From positions 22,950,665-23,014,664 of the forward strand of contig NC_133221.1 of the NCBI RefSeq assembly GCF_040436345.1: a DNA stretch of 64,000 nt, in the 5' to 3' direction. The notes beneath the pieces are model-generated. The model did not search any database. It was not told the origin of the DNA and saw only the letters and a list, made by a program, of their open reading frames with translations. Source of the DNA: Pagrus major (taxonomy: Eukaryota > Chordata > Actinopteri > Spariformes > Sparidae). Both the position numbers and the translations under genes were made by a program. This document shows, one piece after another, positions 50,981 through 61,954 of the stretch; positions within the stretch are counted from its first letter, which is position 1, and each line of letters starts with the position of its first letter.

Positions 50981-53175
50981 CAGGCACTTTCTATTAGTCT
51001 TCCAAACGTACCTGTCTGTCTCCACACGCTCTCTGTCTGTACTCACCTTCATGCGAGCCGAGTCTTTGTCGGCACAGCCAGCGTTGGAGACGACGTAGAG
51101 GTAGGACTGGTCCGTCCTTGTCACTATGAGATCATCGATAATTCCTCCTTTCTCATTGGTGAAGAGGGTCAGTGTACCCTGGGCGGAGAAAAAGATGAGT
51201 GGGTGAAGGATTAAAAGGTCAGAGCGGATGTGATGTTATTGCAATCTAATTCTCTCTATTGGTTTCTTTCACATAGCGCAGATTTGTTAGTCAATGTTAT
51301 GTGAAGTTTGGAAACAGAAGAGGACATTTAATACCGCATTCTCTATGATTAGCTGAAACGTTGAAACGCTGAAATTGTTGTTTTGAGCGATTTGGCGCCC
51401 CCCACAGGTCCTGAGCGCAACACCACTGTTGTATATACAAATCCCAGGTGTATAACAATTTGTCAGACCTAATGTAGGTGCTAACTACAAACAAAACTCA
51501 TTACATCATAACAATGTTATGTGTTGAAACGTGTATGTTGAAGTAAACATGTATGTAACACTGTGATCCCACCCTCTCACTGAAGTTACATAGTGCAGAA
51601 ACAAGTGATAGGGGGGCGGAGACGCCACTCACCCTATTACAAGACACTGTACCATCAAAATGATTTTGAAGCTGTTATTGATCTACTCCCTTCTGCTTTG
51701 TTTTGTCAAAGCACTTTGTAAACTGTGTTTTTAAAAAGTGCTATATAAATAAAGTTTATTATTATTGTTATTATTATTATTACTATTATTATTATTATTA
51801 TTGTAAGGTAAGTTACAGAATTCTGCTTTAAGAATAGCTTTCACTAAGTGGACACAATTCCAGGTTCAACATGAAACAATCCTTCTTCTCACCTGGTTGT
51901 CTTTGAGTTCTGCAATATCTGCAACCACTAGAGACTCCATGAACTTCACCCTGTCTTTGCCATGGACTTTGGTCTGTCACAAAAAGGAAAAAAACAAGTA
52001 TTTAAACACAGTAATGGCAGTTTTCTTTTTTTATTAAGGGTTGATTCTTTTATAATTAATCAACCAATTAATTGCTCATAACTGACAAAGTACTGCATGT
52101 GAACTATATTTCTCTATATGGATGGGATACGTGAGTTTGTATATGTCTGCTTGTTTACCTTCAGGAGTCTACTTTATGTATTTCTTTGTGTCTGTTTGGA
52201 CTCCTCTCACCTGCAGCATGTGGCTGACATCAAAGATGGAGCAGTGCTCTCTGGTGTGCATGTGTGAGGCGATGTGGCTGTCTTTGTACTGGACAGGCAT
52301 ACTCCAGCCTGCGAACTCCACCATCTTTCCCCCCTGCTCCCTGTGGAAGTCAAACAGCTGAGTCTTCTTCAAGGCAGCCTGGGGGAAATAAAACACGACA
52401 CTGAGTTTGCAAAAACATTAAAAACACAGAGAATACAAGAACCACGGTCGAGATAAAGTGAAATTGTATGTATTAATTGTAAAATGGTTGTTGAAATGAT
52501 GCATCTTAAAAGGTGCTACATGTAGGATTTTAAGTATCCATCATGCAATATGTAAGAATGTGAGTTTAAATCATACAAGCTTACATGACTGCTCGCAGCA
52601 TGATTAAGTGAGCTAACTAGCCATCAGCGGCTAGAGTTGGCAGCAGTTAGCGGTTACTCTGGTGATACGCTGCTCCTTATCTGTCTGGACTATGAGTTTG
52701 CCAGGTGACCAATTCTCACATATTGCAGCTTTAAATATTAAACGTTACATTTCTTTTAGTGTTTCATTTTTATGTGGCCCTTTTCAATTGAATAACAACA
52801 GTCCAACCACTTCCAGAGAAGATGCATACACTAAAATAAGCGTGTTCGGAGAGATTGTTTTATATTCAACAACAGTTTGTTCTGCAGATAACAGAGTGAG
52901 GAGGGACATAATAACAAATCTTTGTTAAATATAAAGCTCAGGTTCAAGTCTGATCTATCAGACAGCCAAATGACAGACTGTTCTCTCTGTTCTGACTTCC
53001 GACCTTTGAACCCTTAGGCTTATCAGAGCAGCAGCAGAAATGCATTATGGGACATGTGGAGTGGGAGCGTGTGGGCACTTTACATAAGACTCTATTACTT
53101 TTTACAAAACTGTCCAAGTCCAAAGTCAGCTATTAATATGAATGAAAGGAGGGAGAGCTGGTTGTTCTGGTTGTA

Positions 53176-53231
<56 letters not shown>

Positions 53232-54250
53232 GTGCACTTAATGAACAGATTAGAGCACATGGCGTGGGTAGGACTTTAGTCTTTCTGCTTTGTGCAACAC
53301 TGAGATAAATCAGATACATTATAAAAGGGACTGATACCTGAGAGGTTCCCACTGATATGGACTTTATCTGAGCGGCTTGATGAATGAGATGCTGCTGTAT
53401 TTTCTCATTCATAACCTCCTTTGCCTGATGAACGAAGCCTCACAGAGACGGCGCTGACAGTACTGTGGAGCCAGTCACTCGTGCTTTTAATAAAATCATC
53501 TTGTGCAGCTGAGTGAAGTGAGGCAGGCGGATGGAGGGAGGGAGGGAGGGAGGATGGCAGTCTGCCGGGACAGACGCATGTTAAGTCTGCATGAACTGAC
53601 ACACAGACCCTGATGCTGTTATTGTAATGTGTAGTGTAACACTGAAAGAGCCAGTGATGGCTGATATAGCTCCAATATATATTTATATATATTCCAAAAA
53701 CACATTCTGGATCCTAAAAAACTTGGATTTATACAACAAAAATGTCAAATATGATGCAGAAATGTAAAACCTGACATAAAGCACGAGATGAATTCATATT
53801 AAAATGACTACTGAGGATAATCAACACATGTAAACAACTTTTACAGGCCACAAAAAGAATATTATAGGAGTTTACAAGTGATGTCATATGAAAATAAAGC
53901 TATTAACTGATCAGTATAATTGGAAGACCTACTGGTAACATGTGACCTGGACAGTTTAAGGTGGCTGAAGAATGCAACACTTACATACAATCATCATGTT
54001 CCAGTGAGAAAACTGGGATTGAGCTGCTTTAAACGACACTAATGTTAAAGCACTGTGGATGACTCGCATCGACAGAAGTTTACAGTCATGCTCCACTAAC
54101 CTCCGCACTTGAAGCCTGTCTCTGCTGCTGCTGCTGCTGCTGCTGCTGCCCCGCACATCCAGCCCCAGCGACCCGCAGCAAGCCGTCCCTGGAAGCCCGC
54201 AGCCCGAGCCCCGAGCCCCCGACCCCGACCATCAACCGAGCCCACATCAT
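47490..54250 (-). CDS. amt: aminomethyltransferase, mitochondrial (glycine cleavage T-protein)
   Basis: AMT transfers the methylene carbon from the aminomethyl group on lipoylated H-protein to tetrahydrofolate and releases ammonia, in the mitochondrial matrix. Nine coding exons: 54101-54250, 52211-52378, 51893-51973, 51047-51178, 50847-50925, 50348-50493, 48912-49092, 48073-48228, 47490-47665. They join in phase to 422 aa (human 403). Residues 1-50 form an Arg-rich, acid-free presequence with nine consecutive Gln (35-43) from a CAG run. Then follow [49 protein letters not shown] with the conserved Asp pair (148-149), [43 protein letters not shown] and the C-terminal [13 protein letters not shown]. 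All GCV_T and C-terminal barrel blocks are present. Two ATG codons open the frame (54,250 and 54,247); no ATG lies further upstream in frame. The exon 6 donor (GTCAGC) is weak. Confidence 0.97.
48330..48720 (+). repeat. interspersed repeat in amt intron 7
   Basis: Contains 'CTTTAGCTGCTAAATGCGCC', 'TGCTGTTTGGTGCTGAGCAG' and 'CTGGACAGCTAAACAATGAG', strings I associate with a common teleost interspersed repeat. Only one copy is in the window, so the assignment rests on recognition alone. Confidence 0.4.
49993..50020. repeat. perfect 13-bp inverted repeat in amt intron 6
   Basis: AGTCTGATGCTAA, a two-base CA loop, then TTAGCATCAGACT. The arms are perfectly complementary. It could form a small hairpin in DNA or in the amt pre-mRNA. 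Confidence 0.9.
50743..50786. repeat. (GAAA)n microsatellite
   Basis: Tandem GAAA units in amt intron 5. The neighbouring polypurine sequence opens artefactual frames. Confidence 0.9.
50938..50979. repeat. (CA)n, sense (UG)n at amt exon 5 acceptor
   Basis: CA run on the plus strand. In the amt transcript it is (UG)n followed by TTTTACCTGCAG, the acceptor of exon 5. Confidence 0.95.
51640..51802 (+). mobile_element. SINE/LINE 3'-tail element in amt intron 3
   Basis: It ends in AAGTGCTATATAAATAAAG followed by TTTATTATTATT repeats, the typical 3' tail of fish L2-clade LINEs and of the SINEs that use them. 'AAAGCACTTTGTAAAC' lies just upstream. Only the 3' end is present, as expected for 5'-truncated retroposition. 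Confidence 0.6.
52510..52730 (-). mobile_element. TTAA-type MITE (family B), reverse diverged copy in amt intron 1
   Basis: It is flanked by TTAA at 52,506-52,509 and 52,731-52,734. The right end ATTCTCACATATTGCAGCT matches the inverted left end of the copy at 32,955. The interior 'GCTGCTCCTTATCTGTCTGG' corresponds to the reverse of the segment near 33,000-33,020. It is shorter than the 347-bp copy and its left end is altered. Confidence 0.65.
53179..53229. repeat. (CA)n microsatellite in amt intron 1
   Basis: Pure CA run of about 50 bases. Confidence 0.95.
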
Positions 54251-54420
54251 GCCGCCCGAGTCCCCGCTGAAGTCTCGCACAGACGCACGCTCTCCTGAAG
54301 CACTTCCGCTGTGTTACTGAACTCTTTGGACTACACTCGCTGGAATTTGTGCTTTCCTGGCAAAAACACACGGAGCGGGAGCGATTGAAGGAAGGAGCAA
54401 AGACTTGTGGGAAATGTGGT
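54251..54420 (-). promoter_or_regulatory. amt: amt promoter and 5' UTR
   Basis: CpG-containing sequence directly upstream of the amt ATG. AGCGGAAGTG on the minus strand (54,301-54,310) is an ETS/GABP-type site about 50 bases from the start codon, common in nuclear genes for mitochondrial proteins. No TATA box is seen close by. Confidence 0.45.
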
Positions 54421-54534
54421 TCATGGTTGTGTTCGCCCTGCAGGGGTTCACCGGCTGGTGCAGTGACTGTGTGAACAGGTCGGCTAAGAAAGTTATGGTG
54501 AGTGGTTTTTGGCACAATGTCTCAGCCTCTCTAC

Positions 54535-54670
54535 GGAAGCCCATTTCGGCCAGTTCAAGAAGAAAACGTTTATGATAAACTTGATGGTAAATCAAAATTA
54601 TGAGATAAATGTTGAATTTTCCTCTCACAATTATTATTTACCATGGAAATATGTTTTCATCAAGCCTAGT
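54535..54670 (+). repeat. family G repeat upstream of amt
   Basis: It starts GGAAGCCCATTTCGGCCA, matching 28,763 onward, and continues with AT-rich sequence and 'TTACCATGGAAATATG'. Confidence 0.5.
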
Positions 54671-54737
54671 TTTCACATTTTCTTCCCCCCTCTAACGGCC
54701 CATTAACTACACATCTATAGAGAACCTTCATAGCAGC

Positions 54738-54905
54738 CTAATAATAATAATAATAGTGGTAATAATAAGCTTTATTTATATAGCACCTTTAGAAACAGAG
54801 TTTAAAGTGCTTTGACAATCAAGCAAAAGCAGGAAACTCAGGAAGACAATATTACAGAATAAGCACTCCACAGTCGAGCCAAACACAAGGAAGCCTCGTC
54901 TAAGG
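54738..54905 (-). mobile_element. SINE/LINE 3'-tail element, reverse orientation
   Basis: Starts with AATAATAATAATAATAG and then AAGCTTTATTTATATAGCAC, the reverse complement of the tail at 51,730-51,760. 'TTTAAAGTGCTTTGACAA' follows. It belongs to the same tail family as the amt intron 3 insertion, in the opposite orientation. Confidence 0.6.
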
Positions 54906-55639
54906 TGAGTTAAAACAAGAAGGCAGAGCAGAAAATGTAAAAACACAAAAAAGTCAATGGTAAGTTAAAGTGATAAAACAGAAAAAAGAAAAGAGAGACA
55001 AGAAACAAAATGTAATGACAATAAATAGATAAAAAATAACAAATAAAAGCAGTAAAGGAAGGTAAGAAAATATGAGAAAAGGGTTAAGACATTACAAGAG
55101 AGGAATTAAAAACAGATACATAGACTATGTAAAAGGAGTGAAAGATGGAAAGATGAAAATTCAGTTAAAAAGGGTGCCCTCACACAAAAACAAGTCTATA
55201 AAATTGGATTTTAAGAAGTGATTTAAAATAAGGTTCTGATTGAGACAGATTCTGCGAGCCTTATCATGCAGAATCAGTAACAAATACCATATTATATTAT
55301 CTATATTATGGTATTTGTTCAGGAAGCTCAACTGTTTTAATGTGTACCCAAGAATCATGAAATAGAGAGTTTCAAACTTTTTGCTTTATGTGTTGGTTTG
55401 GTACTGATAGTGTAGTAAAGAGGGACATTTTAAGGACAGTCATGTGGCTTACAACATTTAGAAGAAGAGAAAAAATGTTTTATTTAAAAGCAACACCAAG
55501 TCCGTCCTAATGTACGTTTCTAAAGGATGGTGGCAAACTAAAGCTGATATGAAAAGGACTGAGGCATGCAAGACAAGGCAAGACAATACAGTGTAGCTGG
55601 TTCAACAAGATCACAACCTTGGAATTAAACCAAAAAAGA

Positions 55640-55990
55640 AACATTATAACTGAAATATGGCGGAGCTGTGCAGACGGCTGGACCGTGGGCTTTGAATGGA
55701 AGCAGTAATTGATGCATTATAATTAGTTTTAAAGTCCTTCTCCGGTCAAAATCGTGTTCTCTTCTTGAATGTTTGAGCTCCACTGTGCAGAGTGATGTAG
55801 GTGCAGAGTTTGACACGAGAAGGCTGTTTTCACATTCATTGTTCAAAGTGTGTGTTTTCTCTGCGCTCATTCAAAATCTGATTCAAAGAGGCGGGGCTAC
55901 GAGCATGATTTGTGACATCACAAACAGTTCAGAAGTTAATCCCGGTCCAATATTCAGCAGTGTGATGTGGAAGCTTGAGTATTAATGAGT
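55640..55990 (+). repeat. interspersed repeat (family H) between amt and lsmem2
   Basis: It contains 'GGACCGTGGGCTTTGAATGG', 'GAGGCGGGGCTACGAGCATG' and 'TTTGTGACATCACAAACAG'. The last block, followed by 'TTCAGAAG', appears reversed at 62,725-62,760, so it is dispersed. No coding frame is preserved. Confidence 0.5.
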
Positions 55991-57536
55991 CTGACTGCTA
56001 ATTGTTAATTCACAATTACTAAAATGGAACTTGTTTAAGAGTTTACGTCCCACTAAATCAAGACACTGACACCTCATCTTTCCATTATTCAGAAAACAGA
56101 CTCGATTCTTGAGTTCCTGAAACTAAACAGGTGTTTTTGGTCAGATACAGTCGCCCACACAACTGTGTGCCCCATGACATTTGTCCATGTGAGTATTTGT
56201 GTGTGTGTTCATCCCATCATGCCCTCCACCCAGATTATTTAGTCATCCTTTGGCCTGAGAAACTAATAATACCCCCATGTCTCCGCTGCTATTTTAGGCC
56301 TTGAGGGCCTGCAGGGTTGGGTGTGTGTGTGAGCATGTTTGGAGGGGGCTGAGAAGACTTCCCCCCCCTCTCTCTCTCTCCATGTCTCTACCTCTCTCTA
56401 CCTCTCTCACAGGGCAGTTAGGGTGGGCTAAATGGGAATATGGACGCGCACAAACATAGTTAGCATGAGGGGTTGGCACTGGGGCGTCCTGCAGTTGCTC
56501 AGTGACACACACACACACACTCACAAAGAGGAGTCGGACCCCGAGGCAAAACCAGGAGGTTCCCTATTTTCATACATCCGGGATTTTACTGGAATTTACA
56601 TTTTCATTGTTGGGATTTAATCTGAGTTCAGTTGGATTACTTCTGGATGACCTGTGTGGATATTTAATGTAACTTGTCGCTGCTCATGTGGGTGCAGACA
56701 CAATCGAGAGTCTGAGTGTGAGGGTGAAGGAGAAGAGCAGCAGATAGTCAAGAACAAGTAGCCATACGAGGCGACAGAGGGTAAGTGGGAAGAGGAGAAC
56801 AGTATTTATTGATCTATGTTATCCAATTAAACCGATCTAGTCTGAGTACAATCATATAGTCAGGCTGTAATCCAGTTAATCATCCATCCATTTATTCAGT
56901 TAGTCATTATATAGGAGCCTGTCCTGTACTTTGGTCCTTGATTCATACTCCAGCAACGTTGTGCCTTTATGGATTCAACAACCAGCTCTATTAATAGCTC
57001 TGATAAATCAGCTATTCATATGACCTGTTTGTTTTGTCTTCAAATAGAAACCAGGATGACCTGTTTTCCTGCCCTCTCACATGATACATGCCGACCCTCT
57101 TCTAATTTCCAACTTCATATTTGTATAACATATTTTCCCAAATAGAACCAAAACTCCATTTACTAATGAAAGGCAAGTGTCACCAGAGCGCAGACAAACA
57201 GCATCTGCAGTAGCTGCCACTGTGTCTCCTATGAAGCAAGTGAGACAGACATAAAGTGTGTTTCACCCGTCTGTCTGTGGATTATCAACACATCATAGAA
57301 AGCTGCCAGCTCTTAATAAATCAAATCACTCAAAGCTTCGCTTTGCTTTGCAACCCTTGGTAAACACTGTCCTGCTATGTGCTGTTTACTGACACAAGCT
57401 TCAGAGATTTGTGTAAAAGTTGACTCTCCTGGTATTTAGAAAGGTACACTGTGGATGTACTCACTGGATAGAAGGTGTTAACTCGTGAAGTGTTTGAACT
57501 ATCTGATTATCTGTTAGCCCCTCAAGCGGAGGAGAG
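55991..57536 (+). promoter_or_regulatory. upstream region of lsmem2, possible 5' UTR exon
   Basis: No coding exon is seen. A GAGG/GTAAGTGGG junction near 56,779 is a strong donor consensus and could end a non-coding first exon of lsmem2 (about 56,690-56,779). The promoter cannot be placed more closely. Short CT and CA runs lie at 56,368-56,410 and 56,507-56,520. Confidence 0.3.
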
Positions 57537-58374
57537 ATGTCGAGGCCTCCTTCCTCCCAGAACACCCCTCAGTTCCAGAGGGTCAGCGAGAGAGATCTCA
57601 CAGAGATCGAGCTCCATTCTGTGGACTCCATCAACGACCTCCACCGGACACACCATGATCACAGCCACAAAGGTACACACACACACACACACGTCTTGAA
57701 CCAGCCACAAAATGTACACACACATTGACACTGATGGGCTGTACTCTCTATGGTTTCAGTGCTAAGGCCTCCTCGTCCTGCTTACGCACCCTCACAGAAT
57801 GGGAATCTCTACACATTTGACGCGACAGCTGTCAATCAAAGACGCCACCCAGTCGGCAGCAAATGGCAGAGCCGTCTACAGGATATGCTGACACCCAGTT
57901 CATCACGTGCCTATGCCATGGGCTGTGCTATTATCTCTTTGCTACTGCTAACCGTGTTACTCATCTTCTACTTTTTGGGTAAGATATCACATTCACTGTT
58001 TTTCATTTGTTTCACTTGATATTTGTATGTCCTCGATCTATGAATTACACTTCATCCAGTTTCTTGTCCTGGAGGTCTTCACATTTTTAACTTAAAATCT
58101 TTACTTCGGGCTACGCCATGCAATCATTTTTAACATTTTTCAAACATCTCTGTAAATCTAACAATTTTTTTGAGAATTTTGCATAGTGTAGCCCAAGATT
58201 TCTCAAACTGATAGTATGATTTTGTTGGTTTCTCCTCCAGTCCAGCAGGGCGGCGCAGTTCGGATGCTGACTGAGGCTCTGAGGGAGAAAGAGGCCGCAG
58301 CTACAGAGCTGTCACTGCTGATCCAAGAACTGCAGGCACTGAGACACAACCTGACAGCCATCAGAGGAACATGA
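57537..58374 (+). CDS. lsmem2: leucine-rich single-pass membrane protein 2-like
   Basis: Three coding exons, 57537-57672, 57760-57978 and 58241-58374, join in phase (each junction leaves one base) to 162 aa. Residues 1-95 are hydrophilic, with an acidic ERDLTEIELHSVDS segment near the start. Residues 98-118 form one leucine-rich membrane helix (MGCAIISLLLLTVLLIFYF), preceded by Arg and followed by a helical, charged C-terminal tail (LREKEAAATELSLLIQELQAL) that could form a coiled coil. There is no signal peptide, so a type II or tail-out single-pass topology is likely. The identification rests on length (human LSMEM2 is 164 aa), the single Leu-rich helix and synteny: in human it lies next to IFRD2 and HYAL3. 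Its function is not known from the sequence. The ATG at 57,537 is the first in this frame after the 5' region. A competing frame opens at 57,475 but does not continue across the splices. Confidence 0.8.
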
Positions 58375-58421
58375 GGATATGTTTACAAAAATAAACATGC
58401 TCATGTATACACGCCGTTTTG

Positions 58422-58427
58422 AATAAA
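58422..58427 (+). terminator. lsmem2: lsmem2 polyadenylation signal (AATAAA)
   Basis: AATAAA 48 bases past the stop codon, giving a very short 3' UTR. A second hexamer overlaps 58,389-58,394. Confidence 0.55.
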
Positions 58428-58439
58428 GGACATCGGATG

Positions 58440-59184
58440 CCTTCAAGTGCAGTAAAACTGTGTTTTACAGTGGATTTACCTTGAAGAGGAAACTTTTCTT
58501 TTTTTTTAATTAAATGTATCTAATGGAAGCATTTTATTAAGAGATTGGAGGTTTCCACTCACTCCTGCCCGGCCACTGTATGAAAAGGACTTTTGAATGA
58601 ACTCAGACACTTTTTGTTCGGTGATGGCGCTGTCATTAAAGCAGCATAAAAGATCAGATTAAATGAATGGAGACAGTATGTCATATCATTACATAGCATG
58701 ACACACCTTGGATGTCTTTAGCAAATCACGTTCAGTATTATTGCTCAAAATAATGAGTGTCTTTAAACTGTTGCCATTGTCCCACACCAAGTGTATTTAC
58801 TGTAACTGACTTTTAAAAGCCTCCAGCTCAGCTGAGTCATGTTGTGTGGGTACATGTGGGACAGCAACAGTAAAAATATGGTGGACTGACGAAATGTAGA
58901 ACCGCCTTTGATCGCAAGAACAAATCAATAAATGTGATAAATAGTGTTTTCCAAGTATATATCTGTTAACCTCTTTGTTTTGTCTATTATTGAATCTTGT
59001 TTGTTCTAATAAAGGTCTAATAGACCGAAAGCATTGCAACACTGTATAGATCCCTTCTTTTATTTTGGACTCCAGCTCCTTAGAAAAGATCTAGCTGGAT
59101 GGAGCTGCTGTATTATCGACATTGTTCTTTTTTTATTACAAAAAAAAACAACAACAAGGTTTTGTGTTGGACAGGCAATTCAAT
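58440..59184. other. intergenic stretch between convergent lsmem2 and hyal3
   Basis: AT-rich with no recognised exon. The two genes run toward each other here. Confidence 0.5.
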
Positions 59185-59190
59185 TTTATT
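59185..59190 (-). terminator. hyal3 polyadenylation signal (AATAAA)
   Basis: AATAAA on the minus strand, about 280 bases past the hyaluronidase stop codon. Confidence 0.5.
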
Positions 59191-59467
59191 GTGTTTTCTG
59201 CAGCAAAGAGATACAGTGTACTGCAAGATCAACTTGTGATGAGCACAGCTTACAACAGTGGTGGACTCAAGCAGTGTGAGGGGCGGGGGCAAACATAATC
59301 AAAAGGGCACTTTTGCCTAGGAGGCACGTCTTCATGTTTTCTTGTGACCTTTAGAAAACATGCTGATAAATTCACATTCAATTAAAAATTTTTTTTTTTA
59401 CAGTACTACAAGGGGCTGTCAATTCATTAATTGTAATAATGTGGAGGCCTCAACTAAACTAACTAAA

Positions 59468-61954
59468 CTACGAAAATGTCCTTGGTTTGGATTGCTTGGG
59501 CGGTCCGTTTCCGCTCTTCTTCACTCGACACTCCTTCCCGGTCCAGCCTGGGTAGCACTGACACAGGAAGTGGTCAGAGGTCATAGCTGGAGCTGAGGAG
59601 AGCATGAGACCCGAGCTGGGGCGTCGCCTGGCGCAGCGCCCATTGCCGTGGCAAAGCTGGAGGCTGCAGCTGTTAGTGTCAGACCTCAGCTTCCGCACGA
59701 ATGGACCCAGGACGGTGCGTATGTAGTTTCTGAGAAGGATGCACTGATGCTGAGGAGTGGGATGAGGGAAGAGGGTTACACACAGAAACACACACACATA
59801 AATAACTCTCTCACAAACATTACATACCTTGGATTTGGCAAACTTCAGCTCTCCCCACAGCACCACTCCAGCAGCTCCCAGCGCCGCACTCTCGCCCAGC
59901 GTGTGCCTCAGGTCCGTCTGCACACACAAACACACTCACAATAACTAGTTTGAATGAGAGATTTATCTTGTTGCCAATAAACTGGTTTGTGCATGCATGA
60001 GTAGGAACAAACCCCACCTTATTAAGAAAGGTGAGGGTGTGTGTGAATGCCAGCCTTGCGTAGGGAAGGACTGGTTTGGCAACATGGGTAGTGTTGTTAT
60101 GGCGCAAATCTGACGCCACCCTCAAGGCCTCCAGCAGTCTGTGTCTGAGTGGAGAAGTCAGAAATGTTCATCAAAAAGTCATTCAAAACTCAACTTCAAA
60201 AACAGTCATTTCCATCCTCGGTTTCACAGAGATCTGGTGTTTCTGTTTCTGAGTTCTCTGTACCTGACCATCAGAGCTGCATCCTTGGATCCTGCCAGCC
60301 TTTGTGGCAGGTAGATGCTGGGATAGAGAGCGGTGGACTGACACCAGAGCCAGCACAGCCGGTCATTTTGCCTTTTGGTTCCCCTGTGGCAGCGTCCGGT
60401 GTAGTTTTTATCTGATCACAGACAGAAAACAAGAAGAGACACAGGTCAGTTTTTGTATCCTCAGTGTTGTCTTAAACAAGATCATAATCAACAACCAAAC
60501 AGTACTTAACTTAGTCTTTGTCCTACCTGTCTTTCTCTTATTCTTATTCAAGCATGCAGGAAAACCATAAAACCCCCAGAGTCCGTTTGGACGATCTCTG
60601 ACCACCGACCGCAGCGTCTCCTCCATGAACCTCCGAGCGCTCTCCTCAAACCATTCCCTTGCAAGTGATATTATGTCCCCCTCCGATAGATCCGGTCTCT
60701 CCTCTCTCACCAGCAGCTTGGACAGCCTCCGGTACTCCATCTTGGCGCCGAAGTTCCCCCCCCACAATGGCCGCCACTCTTCCCAGTCGATAACGGCTAA
60801 ACCACTGAAGTCTGGCTGCAGCATGCTGGTGACCTGCGTCACTGTGCTAGTGAGGTGAGCTGAGAGGTCGCCAAGCTGCGGTATGCCTCCGTTCACCTTC
60901 CTGCCGTCTCGGGAGAGGTACGGATATTTCCCCAGGCGGTCACGATAGAAGATGGTCATTTTCTGGAAAATGTAAGCATTAGCACGTATAAGATTATAAC
61001 AGAGCTCTGTTGCTCTACAATGCCTTTTAGCCTCTTTTAGCTTGTTTTTGTTTCATGGCACACTTACTGTTTGATTGAGTCTTAGCATCTTCATCAACTT
61101 TGTTTCTAACAGCAGCAGGCAACTTTATTCAGCAGACAGGATCTGATAAACCCACTGTACACTACTTGCCCAGGATCAAACAGCAGACAGACAATGTTAG
61201 CGACTAGCTAATGAATGTAGCATAATATCTAGCGGTTAAAAAGCCAGACATTTTTCTCAGTGAGTTAGTGGAAACCAAACCAAAGATTAAAGGAAAATGA
61301 AAAATGGAATATAGGACAGACAGAGGCACGACTCCAAATGAATGCTAATGTTGTTTTAGTTGGAATATGTATAAAAGGCAATCCTTCGCTGACACATTAG
61401 CCATGTATAAGGTGGGAAACATTCTAGGCTGTCTGTCCTTCTCCTGCCTCAAACTGGCCAGAAATGAATGAAAGCAGTCCTGTAGGAGGGTTGGGACAGA
61501 TGCAAAAAGCAGTGTCAGATTCTGACACCAGTCAAATTATTATCTTGTCTATTGTGTTCATACATAACCCATATCTAAAACACAGTCTGAGATCAATCAC
61601 CTGTCCCTGGAAGCGCTGCTGCCTGTTCTCCACGATGTCGAAGTCTCTCAGTTCTAGGCGGATCTTGTAACGTTTCTGACACTGTGCAGTGGGCATGTTC
61701 CACACCACGACGAAGGGCCGGCCCTGCAGGATCGGTGCTGCTGCGGCCACAACGGGCAGTGGGGTGGTGGGGAGAGCAACTCCATGGGTGGAGCTTTGTC
61801 CACTGCTTGCAGTGGGCAGTGGCTTATGGGTGAGGACGTCTCCACGGGTGGGACTATGGGGGAGGGCATCTCCACGGGTGGAGGTTTGTGACACAGAAGT
61901 GCAGGGGATGAAGGAGAGGAGGAGGAGGAGAATTGAGAGGTGAGACAGCACCAT
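59468..61954 (-). CDS. hyal3: hyaluronidase (glycoside hydrolase 56), probably hyal3
   Basis: Hyaluronidases hydrolyse beta-1,4 bonds of hyaluronan; this one should be secreted or lysosomal. Six coding exons: 61601-61954, 60527-60962, 60264-60411, 60018-60144, 59828-59917, 59468-59749. They join in phase to 478 aa. Residues 1-22 are a signal peptide (LSILLLLLSFIPC). Residues 24-70 are a Ser/Thr/Pro linker with two RGD motifs, unusual for the family. The catalytic domain follows: GRPFVVVWNMPT, MTIFYRDRLGKYPY, then AVIDWEEWRPLW with catalytic Asp177 and Glu179. Further blocks are GLWGFYGFPAC, NYTGRC, STALYPSIYLP and LGESAALGAAGVVLWG. A C-terminal EGF-like part (CHGNGRCARR, CQCYPGWTGKEC) precedes a basic tail without a hydrophobic GPI signal, which argues against HYAL2. 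GGIPQ, GVVLWG and the naa80 neighbour favour HYAL3 over HYAL1. The acceptor of the last exon could lie 6 bases further on. Confidence 0.93.
61741..61900 (-). repeat. coding minisatellite in hyaluronidase exon 1
   Basis: Three degenerate units, each containing CCACCCGTGGAG (or CCATGGAG) followed by a C-rich stretch. They encode STRGDALP, PTRGDVLT and STHGVALP in the linker after the signal peptide. The frame is kept throughout. Confidence 0.8.

Noticed and set aside
59468-61954. Assignment of the hyaluronidase to HYAL2
   Set aside because: HYAL2 has a C-terminal hydrophobic GPI signal. Here the protein ends in a short basic tail, and the naa80 neighbour favours hyal3.
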